DNA of 64,000 bases from Actinoplanes solisilvae (GTDB lineage Bacteria; Actinomycetota; Actinomycetes; Mycobacteriales; Micromonosporaceae), in NCBI RefSeq assembly GCF_003999975.1, contig NZ_RJAC01000007.1, forward strand, positions 62,001 through 126,000, read 5' to 3'. The position numbers were made by a program, and so were the translations under genes. The notes under the pieces were generated by a model. That model did not search any database and was not told the DNA's origin. It saw only the letters and a program-made list of their open reading frames with translations. Positions 15,807-24,828 of this stretch are shown here, in pieces (position 1 is the stretch's first letter; each line of letters starts with the position of its first letter).

Positions 15807-18578
15807 CTAAGCCCCCGCCAACCGGGCGAAGTGCTCAGCGACCCCCCGCCGAGAATTGACGCCCCACTTGGCATAGATGTGTCGAACATAGGTGACCACC
15901 GTGTGAGGCGACACGAGCAGTTCGTCGGCGATCTGCTGGGTGGTGAGCCCGGCCGAGATGCGCTGTGCCACCTGGAGTTCGCGCTGGGACAGCCCCGACG
16001 GATCGTCCTCGGGCGGCTTCGGGCGTTTGTGGACTCCGCGGCCTCGCAAGGTATGCAGGACCCGGTTCGCGTCGCGGGTCGCCCCGTGTTCCTCGAAAAG
16101 TCGCAGGGCTTCGGAGAGAGCAAGAACATCGTCGTCGGCCAGCATGCCGGCTGCCTCCAGCAGGCGCGCCGTCACCAGCGGCCGCCCCACCGGCCGCACC
16201 TCCTCAGCCGCGGTCAGCAGCAAGGCGGCCGAGCCGTCCCGGATACCCCGGGTGGCGGTGGCGACAGCGGAAACCAGTGCGTTGCCCGGGTTGAGAGAGG
16301 CCCGTTCGCCCGCCACCGAGGCCACCAGTGAAAGCGACGCACGATCGTCCACGAGCCGGCAGATGTAGGCCAGCGTGATGTCGTCCGCGAAGTCGGACGG
16401 GGTAGTCATCGACGGCACGGGCTCCCGCAGCGAGGCCAGCGCCGACGCGGCCTGAGCATGGGCGTCCGACGGCCGTCCCCGTTCCAGCGCCTCAAGGGCC
16501 AAACTCCACCGCCCCGTACGCGTGAGCCCGACCCCCGAAGCCAGTTGCTGAATGAGCGGCCGTACGGTGTCCCGCAGCGAGATGTCCCCGGTCCGCAGCG
16601 CGATCCGGTGCAGCACAACCCCCGCCGTGGCGTTCGCGAAATCTCCCAGCCCGAGCTGCGCCCCCAGATCGAGCACAGTCTCGGACTGGGTGCGCGCGTC
16701 GTCGAGCCGCCCGAGGTCATACAACGTGCGGGCACGAACCATCATCCAGTACGCCTCCGCGATCACGTTGTGCGCCGCGCGCGCCGCGGTGACCCCCTCG
16801 TCGGTGAGCCGGAGCGCTTCCGAGCACTGTCCCGTGACCGTACGCATGAACGCCGTCCACAAACCCTCAGGCAGCCACAGCCCCGCCACCGTTCCCGCGC
16901 GGGCCACGCGTTCCAGCGCTTGCCGCTGCAGGCGGTCGGCCGCGTCGAAGTGTCCTTGGTTGAAGGCAAGTACCGACGAAGTGGCGTCGATCGTGGCCAG
17001 GGCCAGCCCGTCGCGGTCCTCGTCGGCGACCGCCCGGGCGGCTTCCAGGCTGCTCAGCAGGCCGGCCGGGTCGGCCTTGTTGGCGAAGTTCAGGGCCCGT
17101 ACGGCCAGCAACTGCACCCGGGTCTCGTCGGAGATCCCGGGAATGGCCAGGGCGGCCCCGGTTTCGGTGATGGCCGCGTCGAAATCCGATTCGGTGAGCT
17201 GACGGGCCACGGCCAGCCCGGCGCGGGCCCGCGCGTCGGCGCTCAGCAGCGGCCGCAGCGTACGGCTGATCTCCATGGCCTCTTCGACCTGACCACCGGC
17301 CAGCACGAGCGGGAGCAGCGCGGCGACCCGGTCGGCGTGCTTGGGGTGGCCCGCTGTGAGCCGGGCGCCGAGAACGGCCAGGTCGGCCGCGCCCCGCATG
17401 TCGGTGCTGGCGAGCTGGTTCGCGGCCAGGAAGAGCAGTTCGAGGGAGTCGTCGTCGCCGGCCTCGGCGACCGAGGCGATCGTCGCGGCCAGGGTGGCGA
17501 CCCCTTCGCCCGCGTGCAGGCGCCGCCGCAGCACTTCGCGGGCCATGGCCCGGCGCAGCGTGGGGGTGAGGCTGTGGGTCGCCGCCGTGTGAACGGTGTC
17601 GTGCCGGAAGGCCAGCGACGTCCCGGTGTCCACGAGGAACCCGTGATCGAGCAACTCCTGGATCGCTGGGGCCGCTTCGGTGGCCGTCCGGCCGATGATG
17701 TCGAGCACGCCGCCGAGCGGGAAGTCGCGACCGTAGAGGCTCCCGACCTGGCAGATCCGCAACGCGTCCTGACTTACCTGCCGCAGGCGGTCGCGGGCCG
17801 ACATGCCGAAGCGGGCGGGCAGCGTGTCGTCCACGATGTCGATCAGACCGCGGGCCGGCCGCAGCAGGCCTTCCTCTTCGAGCCCGCGCAGCAGTTCGAG
17901 GACGAGCAGCGGGGAACCGGCGGCCCGCTTGATCGCGTTCTCGACGCCCGGGCCCGGCATTCCGCCCAGGGCGTCCAGCGCTATCGCGTCGACGGCGGCC
18001 TGGTCGAGGGGCGGCAGCTCGACGACAGGGGAGATCCGTGAAAGGAAGCGCTGATGGGCGGGGCTGTAGACCCCGGTTCGGGTGGCCAGGAGCCAAGAGA
18101 CCGGGACGCCCTGCAGATCGTGGATGAGCGCGGTAACAGCGGAGAGGGAACCGGCGTCCAGCCACTGCAGGTCGTCGACGACGACGAGTATTCCCGTACG
18201 CCCCGCGGCGACCTCGAGGCGGTCGGCGAGCAGGCGGGTCAGCCAGTACTGCGGGGCGGCCCCGCGCATGACCGTCTGCAGATCGTCGGGGGTGAGCAAC
18301 CGCGACGCCGCGTCGACGAGAGCGCCGAGTGGTGTCAGCGCCGAGTCGGCGTCGGGCGTGACGACCATCGTCGCCCACCCGCGCCCTTCGGCGGCCTGCA
18401 ACCCGTACTGGAGCAGTCTGGTCTTCCCGATGCCCGGCTCGCCGGCGAAGACCGTCACCGCGCGTTCGCCCGTGAAGCCCTGATCGATCTCGCGGGTCTC
18501 GTCGGCCCGGCCGCGAAGGGGCACGTGGTAGCGGTCGAACACCGGATAAAAGTAGCCTGCCCGCCTCGAAAAGACCAC
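15807..18578 (-). CDS. Large ATP-binding LuxR-family regulator (LAL/MalT type)
   Basis: A 923-residue regulator. The N-terminal AAA/NTPase domain has Walker A 'AGEPGIGKTRLL' (about residues 44-55) and Walker B 'GILVVVDDLQWLD'. A long helical repeat region follows, then a C-terminal LuxR helix-turn-helix 'LSQRELQVAQRISAGL' and 'LLVSPHTVVTYVRHIYAKWG'. It looks complete, unlike the remnant at 5222-6160. The GTG at 18578 has no good ribosome site; a GTG at 18542 is a reasonable alternative. It diverges from the small gene at 18722. Its target genes are not evident from position. Confidence 0.9.
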   Translation of the reverse strand: MVFSRRAGYFYPVFDRYHVPLRGRADETREIDQGFTGERAVTVFAGEPGIGKTRLLQYGLQAAEGRGWATMVVTPDADSALTPLGALVDAASRLLTPDDLQTVMRGAAPQYWLTRLLADRLEVAAGRTGILVVVDDLQWLDAGSLSAVTALIHDLQGVPVSWLLATRTGVYSPAHQRFLSRISPVVELPPLDQAAVDAIALDALGGMPGPGVENAIKRAAGSPLLVLELLRGLEEEGLLRPARGLIDIVDDTLPARFGMSARDRLRQVSQDALRICQVGSLYGRDFPLGGVLDIIGRTATEAAPAIQELLDHGFLVDTGTSLAFRHDTVHTAATHSLTPTLRRAMAREVLRRRLHAGEGVATLAATIASVAEAGDDDSLELLFLAANQLASTDMRGAADLAVLGARLTAGHPKHADRVAALLPLVLAGGQVEEAMEISRTLRPLLSADARARAGLAVARQLTESDFDAAITETGAALAIPGISDETRVQLLAVRALNFANKADPAGLLSSLEAARAVADEDRDGLALATIDATSSVLAFNQGHFDAADRLQRQALERVARAGTVAGLWLPEGLWTAFMRTVTGQCSEALRLTDEGVTAARAAHNVIAEAYWMMVRARTLYDLGRLDDARTQSETVLDLGAQLGLGDFANATAGVVLHRIALRTGDISLRDTVRPLIQQLASGVGLTRTGRWSLALEALERGRPSDAHAQAASALASLREPVPSMTTPSDFADDITLAYICRLVDDRASLSLVASVAGERASLNPGNALVSAVATATRGIRDGSAALLLTAAEEVRPVGRPLVTARLLEAAGMLADDDVLALSEALRLFEEHGATRDANRVLHTLRGRGVHKRPKPPEDDPSGLSQRELQVAQRISAGLTTQQIADELLVSPHTVVTYVRHIYAKWGVNSRRGVAEHFARLAGA

Positions 18579-18679
18579 GTGACCAGGGCGTACGCAAGAT
18601 CGGAGGTGGACTGCATGCGAGGTGCGTGCTGTGTCCGGGGGATGTGGCGCGCGGCGTGAGCGGCGAACGTTGCCGTTGT

Positions 18680-18698
18680 GGGTGACACGGGGTCACCC
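18680..18698. promoter_or_regulatory. Palindrome upstream of the 18722 gene
   Basis: GGGTGAC-ACGGG-GTCACCC, a perfect 7+7 inverted repeat 23 bp upstream of the start codon and within the divergent intergenic region. It is operator-like; the regulator is unknown. Confidence 0.45.
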
Positions 18699-18721
18699 CG
18701 CACGATGGAAGGACTTTTCCG

Positions 18722-19276
18722 ATGGCTGCAATGGTTCGCGACGACCTGGTGCTCTCGCACGCGGTGGTGACCGCCGACGTGACCGCACCGTTCGAGTACG
18801 TCGACATCGAGCAGTGGCTGAAGACGTTGCCCACGCACGAATACCAGCGCTGCGCGCCCGGCGATCACAAGGCGGCCGGCTACACCGTGGACGACGACGG
18901 CACACCGATGTCCATCAACGTCGAGATGATCGGCACCGGGCTGGTCATCCAGCAGTACCGGTTCGAGGTGGCCAGCCCGCACTACTGCAAGATGGTGTCG
19001 ATCTCCGACGTGCTCTCACCGGCCGGCTGGACCACCACGCAGGTCATCTGGGAACTCGGCATCGAGCAGCTCCAGGGCGACCAGCTCCGGTATGTGAACA
19101 CTGTCACGTCGCACCCGACCGAGGACTTCCTGAAGTTCATCACCGCGAGCGGTCAGACCTTCGAGGACGCGGCGGCCGCTCGTCAGCACGCGTCCGGTGA
19201 GCACTGCGAGGTCGAGACCCCGCATTACGCGCAGAGCATCGCGAACTTCGCGAAAGCCCGCGCCGAAGCCGCCTGA
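18722..19276 (+). CDS. Conserved hypothetical protein, soluble, 184 residues
   Basis: I do not recognise the family with confidence. The protein is acidic and soluble, with no signal peptide or membrane segment. It has alternating strand patterns such as 'GYTVDDDGTPMSINVEMIG', 'VIQQYRFEVASPHYCKMVS' and 'GWTTTQVIWELGIEQLQGD', loosely like a START/SRPBCC or lipocalin-type beta fold. GGAAGGA lies just before the ATG. Its TGA overlaps the ATG of the quinone oxidoreductase gene by one base, so the two are co-expressed and may act on the same substrate. Confidence 0.75.
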   Translation: MAAMVRDDLVLSHAVVTADVTAPFEYVDIEQWLKTLPTHEYQRCAPGDHKAAGYTVDDDGTPMSINVEMIGTGLVIQQYRFEVASPHYCKMVSISDVLSPAGWTTTQVIWELGIEQLQGDQLRYVNTVTSHPTEDFLKFITASGQTFEDAAAARQHASGEHCEVETPHYAQSIANFAKARAEAA

Positions 19277-20265
19277 TGATCTCGGCGATCCGGTTCAACC
19301 ACCCCGGCGGCCCGGCCGTGCTGCGTCTGGTGCGGGTCGAGCGGCCCGAGCCGGGGCCGGACGAGGTACGCATCGGGGTCGCGGCAGCCGGCGTGAACAA
19401 CGCCGACCTGCTCGAACGCCGCGGCCAGTACCCCGTACCGCCCGGTGTGCCGCCCGGGCTGGGCCTGGAGGTCGCGGGAACGATCACCGCCGTCGGCCCC
19501 GACGTGACCACCTGGCGCCCGGGGGATCAGGTGTGCGCGCTGGTGGCCGGGGGCGGCTACGCCGAGGAGGCGATCGCGCCCGCCGCGCAGGTGATGCCGG
19601 TCCCGGAGGGCCTGAGCATGGTCGAGGCGGCGGCCCTGCCCGAGGTCGCCTGCACGGTCTACTCCAACCTCGCGATGATCGCCGGTCTCACCGGCGGACA
19701 GACGGTGCTGATCCACGGGGCCGGCGGCGGAATCGGGTCGTTCGCGATCCAGTGGGCGACGGCGATCGGCGCCCGCGTCATCACCACCGCGGGCAGCGAG
19801 GCCAAGACGAAGGCGGCGCTCGCGCTGGGCGCGGTCGCCGCCGTCAACTACCGGACCGACGATTTCGTCGCGGCGGCCCTCGACGAGACCGGGGGCCGCG
19901 GCGTCGACGCGATCCTCGACATCGTCGGAGCCACCTATCTGCGCCGCAACCTGGAGTGCCTCGCACCGGACGGGCACCTGGTCGTGATCGGCGGTTCGGT
20001 CGGCCCGGTCAGCTTCGACCTGTGGGAGCTGCTGTCGCGGCGGGCCAGCATCTCGGCCACCCTGCTGCGCGGCCGCCCGGCCGGACAGAAGGCGGCCATC
20101 GTCGCCGGAGTCACCCGCGATGTGCTTCCGCTGGTCGCCGCGGGCAAGATCCGGGCGGTCGTCGACACCGTCTTCCCGCTGGCCGAGGCCGACCGGGCCC
20201 ACGAGCTGCTCGAGTCGGGGCAGACGGTCGGCAAGGTCGTGCTCAGCCTGCCCGGAAGGCGTTGA
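19276..20265 (+). CDS. NADPH:quinone oxidoreductase-type MDR enzyme
   Basis: A 329-residue zinc-free MDR reductase of the QOR/zeta-crystallin group. It has 'GVNNADLLERRGQYPVPPG', the cofactor motif 'VLIHGAGGGIGSFAIQWA', 'VITTAGSEAKTKAALALGA' and 'GGRGVDAILDIVGATYL'. It is expected to reduce quinones or activated double bonds with NADPH in the cytoplasm. It is translationally coupled to the hypothetical gene upstream. The convergent TetR gene ends 23 bp before its stop codon, so the two 3' ends overlap. Confidence 0.92.
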   Translation: MISAIRFNHPGGPAVLRLVRVERPEPGPDEVRIGVAAAGVNNADLLERRGQYPVPPGVPPGLGLEVAGTITAVGPDVTTWRPGDQVCALVAGGGYAEEAIAPAAQVMPVPEGLSMVEAAALPEVACTVYSNLAMIAGLTGGQTVLIHGAGGGIGSFAIQWATAIGARVITTAGSEAKTKAALALGAVAAVNYRTDDFVAAALDETGGRGVDAILDIVGATYLRRNLECLAPDGHLVVIGGSVGPVSFDLWELLSRRASISATLLRGRPAGQKAAIVAGVTRDVLPLVAAGKIRAVVDTVFPLAEADRAHELLESGQTVGKVVLSLPGRR

Positions 20266-20794
20266 GGACGAGGCCGGCGTAGCGCCGCCAGCTCGCCGGG
20301 TCACGCTCGTCGAGCGTGATGAGCTGGCGGACCGCGCCGCAGAGGATCACCCGGACGTCGGTGCGGCCGGCGTCCGGGCGGATCGGGCCGAACGCCTTGG
20401 CCCGCTCCAGCAGCTCGCCGATCAGGTCGAGCAGCTCGGCCGCCTGGGGCAGCTCACCGGCGAAGAACGCGTCGGCGAGCACCCGGTCGGCCGCCAGCAC
20501 CTCGAACAGGTGGGGAAGATAGGAGACCAGTTCGGCGTACGGGTCGTCGCCCTCGAGAGCCTGCCGGGTGGCCGCGTCGAGGGTTCCGAACTGCGCACCC
20601 ACCACCGCGATCACCAGGTCTTGCTTGGAGGGGTAGCTGCGATAGACGGTGGCCTTGCCGACCCCGGCCCGCTCGGCGACCTGCGGCACGGTCACGCCCA
20701 GCCCGTGCTCGGTGAAGAGTTCCCGCGCGGCGGCGATCACCCGGGCGTGGTTGCGCCGGGCGTCGCTGCGCCGCGCGGCCGGTGAAGTGGTCAC
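20243..20794 (-). CDS. TetR family regulator of the adjacent MFS exporter
   Basis: A 183-residue TetR repressor: N-terminal 'RRNHARVIAAARELFTEHG' and 'VPQVAERAGVGKATVYRSY', and a C-terminal ligand domain typical of multidrug-responsive members ('ELLERAKAFGPIRPDAGRT'). Its GTG start overlaps the MFS stop (GTGA), so both are made from one transcript. Three half-sites of an AGTCCGTTT/AAACGGACT element upstream of the MFS gene are the likely autoregulatory operator. Its last 23 bases overlap the convergent quinone oxidoreductase gene. Confidence 0.92.
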   Translation of the reverse strand: MTTSPAARRSDARRNHARVIAAARELFTEHGLGVTVPQVAERAGVGKATVYRSYPSKQDLVIAVVGAQFGTLDAATRQALEGDDPYAELVSYLPHLFEVLAADRVLADAFFAGELPQAAELLDLIGELLERAKAFGPIRPDAGRTDVRVILCGAVRQLITLDERDPASWRRYAGLVLNAFRAG

Positions 20795-22158
20795 GCTCTC
20801 AGTGTGGCCGACGCGCGCGGGATCAGGGTGGCCGCCACCATCGCGATCACCGTCGCGGCCGCGCTGAACAGGAACGCGATCGTGAAGTTGCGCTCGTGGG
20901 TCACAGCGCCGGCCGCGAGGATGCCGGCCAGGATCTGGGTGCCGACCGACGAGCCGACCGAACGGACCAGGGCGTTGACCCCGGCCGCCTCGGCCGCCCG
21001 TTCCGCCGGCACCTCCCCGACGATCATCGTGGGAATGATCGCCAGCGCCAGGCCGACGCCGACCAGCGCGACGAACGACCAGGCCAGCACGAGAACCTGA
21101 TTGCCGTGCCACACGCCGAGCAGGGCCATGCCCAGCGCCGTGATCCCGGCCGCCGCGGCCAGCGTGGGCCGGCCGCCGTACCGCTTGTGCAGGATCGCGG
21201 CGATCGGGCCGCCCGCCATCATCGCCAGGCTGCCCGGCGCGAGCAGCAGACCGGCCCGGGTGGCGTCCACGCCGAAGCCGTAGCCGGTGCTCACCGGGGC
21301 CTGGGCGAGCTGGGGGACCAGCACGAAGGCGCCGAACATGCCGATCCCGACCAGGAACGTCGTGATGTTGGTGACCAGCACGGCCGGGCGGGTCAGCAGG
21401 CGCAGATCAGCCAGCGGGGACGCCGTACGCCGCTCGACCAGGCCGAACAGGACCAGCACGGCCAGCCCCGCGAAGAGCAGCACGAGAGTGCGTCCCGACG
21501 TCCAGCCCCACTCGTTGCCGCGGCTGACCGCGAGCAGCGGAAGCGTCACGCCGAGGCCGAGCAGCAGGGCGCCGGCCAGGTCGAGGCGCCCACCGGCGGG
21601 CCTGGCTTCATCCGAGGGCAGCGCGAGCGCGACCGCGAGCCCGGAGCCGGCGGCCAGAACCGCGGTGATCCAGAAGATCCAGGTGTACGAGGTGTGGTCG
21701 ACGATCAGTCCGCCGAGGACCAGCCCGAGGCCAGTGCCGACCCCGAAGATCGCCGAGATGATCCCGATCGCGTGGGCGCGCCGCTCGGCCGGGAAGGCGG
21801 ACCGGGCCACGGCCACGCCCAGCGGGATGATGCCGCCGCCGGCGCCCTGCAGCACCCGTCCGGCGAGCACGAGCCCGAGGTTGTCCGAGACCGCGCTGAG
21901 CACCGAGCCGGCCGCGAAGACGATCAGGATCGCGATCAGCAGCCGGCGCCGGCCGAACAGGTCGCCGAGCCGGCCGATCACGGGGGTGAACACGGCCGAC
22001 GCGATCAGATAGGCGGTCAGTGTCCAGGTGACGCTCTGGCGGTCGGTGTGCAGCGCGGAGGCCAGGGCGGGCAGCGCGGGCAGCACGGTGGTCTGGGCGA
22101 GCGCGGTGGCCAGGGTACCCAGCCCGATCGCGGCGAGCGCGGGGGTCGCGTTCTTCAT
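20791..22158 (-). CDS. MFS exporter (EmrB/QacA-like, DHA family)
   Basis: A 455-residue drug:proton antiporter with 12 or more membrane segments. The start 'MKNATPALAAIGLGTLATAL' is preceded by a GGGAGAA ribosome site. Motif A 'GRLGDLFGRRRLLIAI' and the segment 'AGRVLQGAGGGIIPLGVAV' match the DHA2 group. It is co-transcribed with the TetR gene and most likely exports a drug or toxic metabolite sensed by that repressor. It could be a 12-segment rather than a 14-segment transporter; I did not count helices rigorously. Confidence 0.92.
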   Translation of the reverse strand: MKNATPALAAIGLGTLATALAQTTVLPALPALASALHTDRQSVTWTLTAYLIASAVFTPVIGRLGDLFGRRRLLIAILIVFAAGSVLSAVSDNLGLVLAGRVLQGAGGGIIPLGVAVARSAFPAERRAHAIGIISAIFGVGTGLGLVLGGLIVDHTSYTWIFWITAVLAAGSGLAVALALPSDEARPAGGRLDLAGALLLGLGVTLPLLAVSRGNEWGWTSGRTLVLLFAGLAVLVLFGLVERRTASPLADLRLLTRPAVLVTNITTFLVGIGMFGAFVLVPQLAQAPVSTGYGFGVDATRAGLLLAPGSLAMMAGGPIAAILHKRYGGRPTLAAAAGITALGMALLGVWHGNQVLVLAWSFVALVGVGLALAIIPTMIVGEVPAERAAEAAGVNALVRSVGSSVGTQILAGILAAGAVTHERNFTIAFLFSAAATVIAMVAATLIPRASATLRA

Positions 22159-22187
22159 GGTTCTCCCGAGGAGCAAGTGGACTCGCA

Positions 22188-22229
22188 AGTCCGTTTCTGT
22201 CAGAGTAAACGGACTCATGGGTTCGTTTA
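22188..22229 (-). promoter_or_regulatory. Triple half-site operator upstream of the MFS-TetR operon
   Basis: Three related half-sites: AGTCCGTTT (22188-22196), AAACGGACT (22207-22215) and GTTCGTTTA (22221-22229). They form two overlapping inverted repeats: 22188-22215 with perfect 9-bp arms, and 22206-22229 with 8 of 9 matches. This is typical of a TetR operator close to the start codon at 22158. Confidence 0.75.
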
Positions 22230-22368
22230 ATCCTCGGGGAGGTTTGCCGTGACCGAGGTCTACGGACAGGCGGCTGTAATCTGGGCCACCGCGCTGAACT
22301 CTCGCGCCCACCGCACGTCGGACTCTGGTGACAGAGGCGGAGCGGCGCCGACGTCCCCAGAGCCGCCG

Positions 22369-22405
22369 GAGCCGGGTGGCGAAAACCTCGCACGTCACCC
22401 GGCTC
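22369..22405 (-). terminator. Hairpin downstream of FAD monooxygenase gene
   Basis: GAGCCGGGTG (22369-22378) and CACCCGGCTC (22396-22405) form a perfect 10-bp stem with a 17-nt loop. It lies just past the stop codon at 22419 and is a likely terminator for the minus-strand operon. Confidence 0.65.
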
Positions 22406-22418
22406 TGGCATCCAACCT

Positions 22419-23504
22419 CTACGGACGGGTCAACAGGCCCGCGTGATTACCCTTGATGATCTTCACGCCGGCCTTGCGGAACACCGCCTTGCGCACGAAG
22501 CCGGGCAGGTTGCGGGCCTTGTCGCGGCGGTGGTTCTGCTCGAGCACGAAGGCCACCCGCTCGGAGCGACGCGCCCGGTAACGGTCGAGCGCCTCGGGCA
22601 CCGGGCCGTCGGCCAGTTCGTCGGCCAGCACGAGCGCGTCCTCCAGGGCCATCGCGCCGCCCTGGGCCATGCTCGGCGAGCAGGCGTGCGCCGCGTCGCC
22701 GATCAGCACGACCCGCCCCGAGACCCAGTCGGCGCCCTCGATCTCGTGCAGCGGCGCGAAGTAGGCGTCGGCCGCGTGTTCGAGCAGGTCCGCGACGTTG
22801 AAGTCGGCGAACAGCTCGCGCCAGTCGCCGGCCGGAGCCGCCGGGGAGGCGCTGTTGATCGCCGCGAAGCAGTAGACCTGGCCGTCGCCCACCGGCACGG
22901 TCAGGAACGTGCGGCCACGATTGCCCAGCCGCGCCACCCACGTCTCACTCGCGTCGCCGGTCGGGGCCAGGAAACGCCAGCAGATCTGGTCGAGGAACTT
23001 CCTGCCCGTACGGGGGAAGATCGCGCGCCGTACGGCGGAGTCGATGCCGTCGGCGCCGATGACCACGTCGTAGCGGTCCTCGGAACCGTCGGAGAACTCG
23101 ACCGTGCCGTCCGCGCGGGCCTCGGTGACGGCTGCGCCGAGGCGTACGCCCGAACTGCCGGCCGCCGCACCCAGCAGAGCGTGCAGGTCGGAGCGGCGGA
23201 TGGCCCGGCTCTCGCCGACCTCGCTCCAGATCTCGCTCAGGTCGAAGCCGGTCAGCAGCGCGCCGGTGCGGTCGCGGATCTCCTGCCGCCGCACCGGCGC
23301 CGAACGACGGTCGAGCTCGTCGCCGAGACCGAGGTCACGCAGAGCCCGTACGGCGTTGGCGGGCAGGTAGAGGCCGGTGCCGCCGTCGCGCGGGGTGGTG
23401 TCACGTTCGGCCAGGTCGGCGTCGACACCGCGCGAGGCGAGGGCGAGCTTGGTGGCCAGGCCGGCGAGGCCGCCGCCGGCGATGAGGATGCGCAAGGTGG
23501 TCAC
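22419..23504 (-). CDS. FAD-dependent monooxygenase (PHBH-like group A)
   Basis: A 361-residue flavoprotein hydroxylase. The FAD-binding GxGxxG is in 'ILIAGGGLAGLATKLALASR', the DG motif in 'YDVVIGADGIDSAVRRAIF', and the GD motif in 'VVLIGDAAHACSPSMAQGG'. It should hydroxylate or epoxidise an aromatic or polyketide-like substrate with NAD(P)H and oxygen. The GTG start overlaps the stop of the 68-residue gene upstream (GTGA), making it the third gene of an HxlR-led operon. Confidence 0.92.
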   Translation of the reverse strand: MTTLRILIAGGGLAGLATKLALASRGVDADLAERDTTPRDGGTGLYLPANAVRALRDLGLGDELDRRSAPVRRQEIRDRTGALLTGFDLSEIWSEVGESRAIRRSDLHALLGAAAGSSGVRLGAAVTEARADGTVEFSDGSEDRYDVVIGADGIDSAVRRAIFPRTGRKFLDQICWRFLAPTGDASETWVARLGNRGRTFLTVPVGDGQVYCFAAINSASPAAPAGDWRELFADFNVADLLEHAADAYFAPLHEIEGADWVSGRVVLIGDAAHACSPSMAQGGAMALEDALVLADELADGPVPEALDRYRARRSERVAFVLEQNHRRDKARNLPGFVRKAVFRKAGVKIIKGNHAGLLTRP

Positions 23505-23707
23505 CGGGTGGATTCTCCTCCGAAGGCCGCGGGACCCCACTCCCACTCCACAATCCAGCGAAATGCGGCACGTACCGACTCGTCGTCGTCGAGGTCCACC
23601 GTGAACGGCCGTTCCGGCAGCGGCTCGGCCATCGGGTAGAACGGGCCGTGGTCGTCCTCCGCGAGGGAGGCGAGGGCCTGCAGCAGGTATTGCGTCCAGC
23701 GCCTCAT
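23501..23707 (-). CDS. Small conserved protein in HxlR-monooxygenase operon
   Basis: A 68-residue acidic protein with no recognised domain ('MRRWTQYLLQALASLAEDD', 'ERPFTVDLDDDESVRAAF', 'WIVEWEWGP'). Translational coupling on both sides (one-base overlap with the HxlR stop, 4-bp overlap with the monooxygenase start) is the main evidence that it is real. It may be a subunit or activity modulator of the monooxygenase; that is speculative. Confidence 0.7.
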   Translation of the reverse strand: MRRWTQYLLQALASLAEDDHGPFYPMAEPLPERPFTVDLDDDESVRAAFRWIVEWEWGPAAFGGESTR

Positions 23708-24045
23708 CAGGAGGCCTCCTCGAGCCGGCTCAGATTCGCCTCGGACCAGTTCTCGATCGCCCGCAGCACCGGGCCGACCGAACGGCCGAGGTCGGTCAGC
23801 GAATACTCGACTCGCGGCGGATGCCGCATGTAGAGCTCGTGCGAGACCAGCCCCGCCGCCTCCAGCTCGCGCAGCCGCTGGGCGAGCATGGCCGTGCCCA
23901 GCGGGCGCAGGCGGCGCAGCAGGTCGGCGAAGCGCAGCGGGCCACTCTGTTCGAGCAGCCAGAGGATGTGCGGCGTCCATCGCGGGAACAGCAGCTCCAG
24001 CGCCGGGGACAGCGGGGTTCCGCTGGTCAGGACTGATCTGGTCAC
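23707..24045 (-). CDS. HxlR-family winged-helix regulator
   Basis: A 112-residue HxlR-type regulator with the family pattern 'FPRWTPHILWLLEQSGPLRF', 'FADLLRRLRPLGTAMLAQRL', 'ELEAAGLVSHELY' and 'VEYSLTDLGRSVGPVL'. The usual conserved Cys near the N terminus is not present, so redox sensing is less likely. It starts at GTG and leads the operon with the 68-residue protein and the FAD monooxygenase, which it probably controls. Confidence 0.88.
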   Translation of the reverse strand: MTRSVLTSGTPLSPALELLFPRWTPHILWLLEQSGPLRFADLLRRLRPLGTAMLAQRLRELEAAGLVSHELYMRHPPRVEYSLTDLGRSVGPVLRAIENWSEANLSRLEEAS

Positions 24046-24105
24046 ACCCGGATCTACGCTTTTCGGCCTCGCATGTTCACCGGCGCAACCGTGAGACCGC
24101 CCACG

Positions 24106-24720
24106 TCAGGCGGCCCGCAGCATCGTCCAGTCGGAACGGGTCTTGAAGCCGAGCCGTTCGAAGAAGGGCACGGTGTCGTCGCCGGAGTGCAGATAGGCCG
24201 TGTGAGCCCCGGCCGACGCGCCGCGGCGCAGGATGGCCTCGGTCAGCACGCGGCCGTAGCCCTGCCCGCGATAGTCCGGGAGTACGCCGATGTTGGCCAG
24301 CCCCCAGTGCGACTGGGTGAGCAGACCGGCACCGGCCGCGACGGCCAGGCCACTGGTGGTCTCGGCCACATAGGCCCCGATCTGCGGATTGGCCAGCACC
24401 TCGGCGGTGTAGACGCGGGCGACAGCCTCGGCCGGGCAGCCGAACGAACGGCCCACTACCTCGGCGAACGTCTCGTACTCGTCGCTGGCGAGCCGGCGGA
24501 TCAGGGCGAGATCGGACGGCACCGAGCCGGACGAGGTGCGACCCTCCAGCTCGGTCACCATGAACATCTGTCCCTCGCCGCTGGTCAGGCCGAGCCGGGT
24601 GGCGGCGGACCGCTGCCGGGGCCGGCTGCGCAGGTGAGCGCGGTGGCGGGAGGTGGCCAACATCTCGACGGCGGCGCGGAAAGCGCGAGCGGCCGATTCG
24701 GTCGAATTATGGCGTTGCAT
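24106..24720 (-). CDS. GNAT family acetyltransferase
   Basis: A 204-residue protein with a clear C-terminal GNAT fold: 'IGAYVAETTSGLAVAAGAGL', then the acetyl-CoA motif 'NIGVLPDYRGQGYGRVLTEA' and 'TAYLHSGDDTVPFFERLGF'. The first 60 residues are basic and of unknown role. It transfers an acetyl group from acetyl-CoA to an amine; the substrate is unknown. It appears to be a single gene, 60 bp from the HxlR start. Confidence 0.87.
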   Translation of the reverse strand: MQRHNSTESAARAFRAAVEMLATSRHRAHLRSRPRQRSAATRLGLTSGEGQMFMVTELEGRTSSGSVPSDLALIRRLASDEYETFAEVVGRSFGCPAEAVARVYTAEVLANPQIGAYVAETTSGLAVAAGAGLLTQSHWGLANIGVLPDYRGQGYGRVLTEAILRRGASAGAHTAYLHSGDDTVPFFERLGFKTRSDWTMLRAA

Positions 24721-24828
24721 GGGACCCTCGGGTGATGCGAAACCGGCGGTGTCAACGGTGACGCCTCTTTCTTTACGCCGGGAACAGTAGCTCGCAAATG
24801 ACCCCGCGTGGTCGTGACTGGAATTTCG

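Noticed and set aside
22249..22446. 65-codon plus-strand frame with a GGGGAGG-like site upstream of GTG
   Set aside because: The product is low in structure, it overlaps the terminator and 3' end of the FAD monooxygenase gene, and it starts just past the operator region; weak evidence for a gene.
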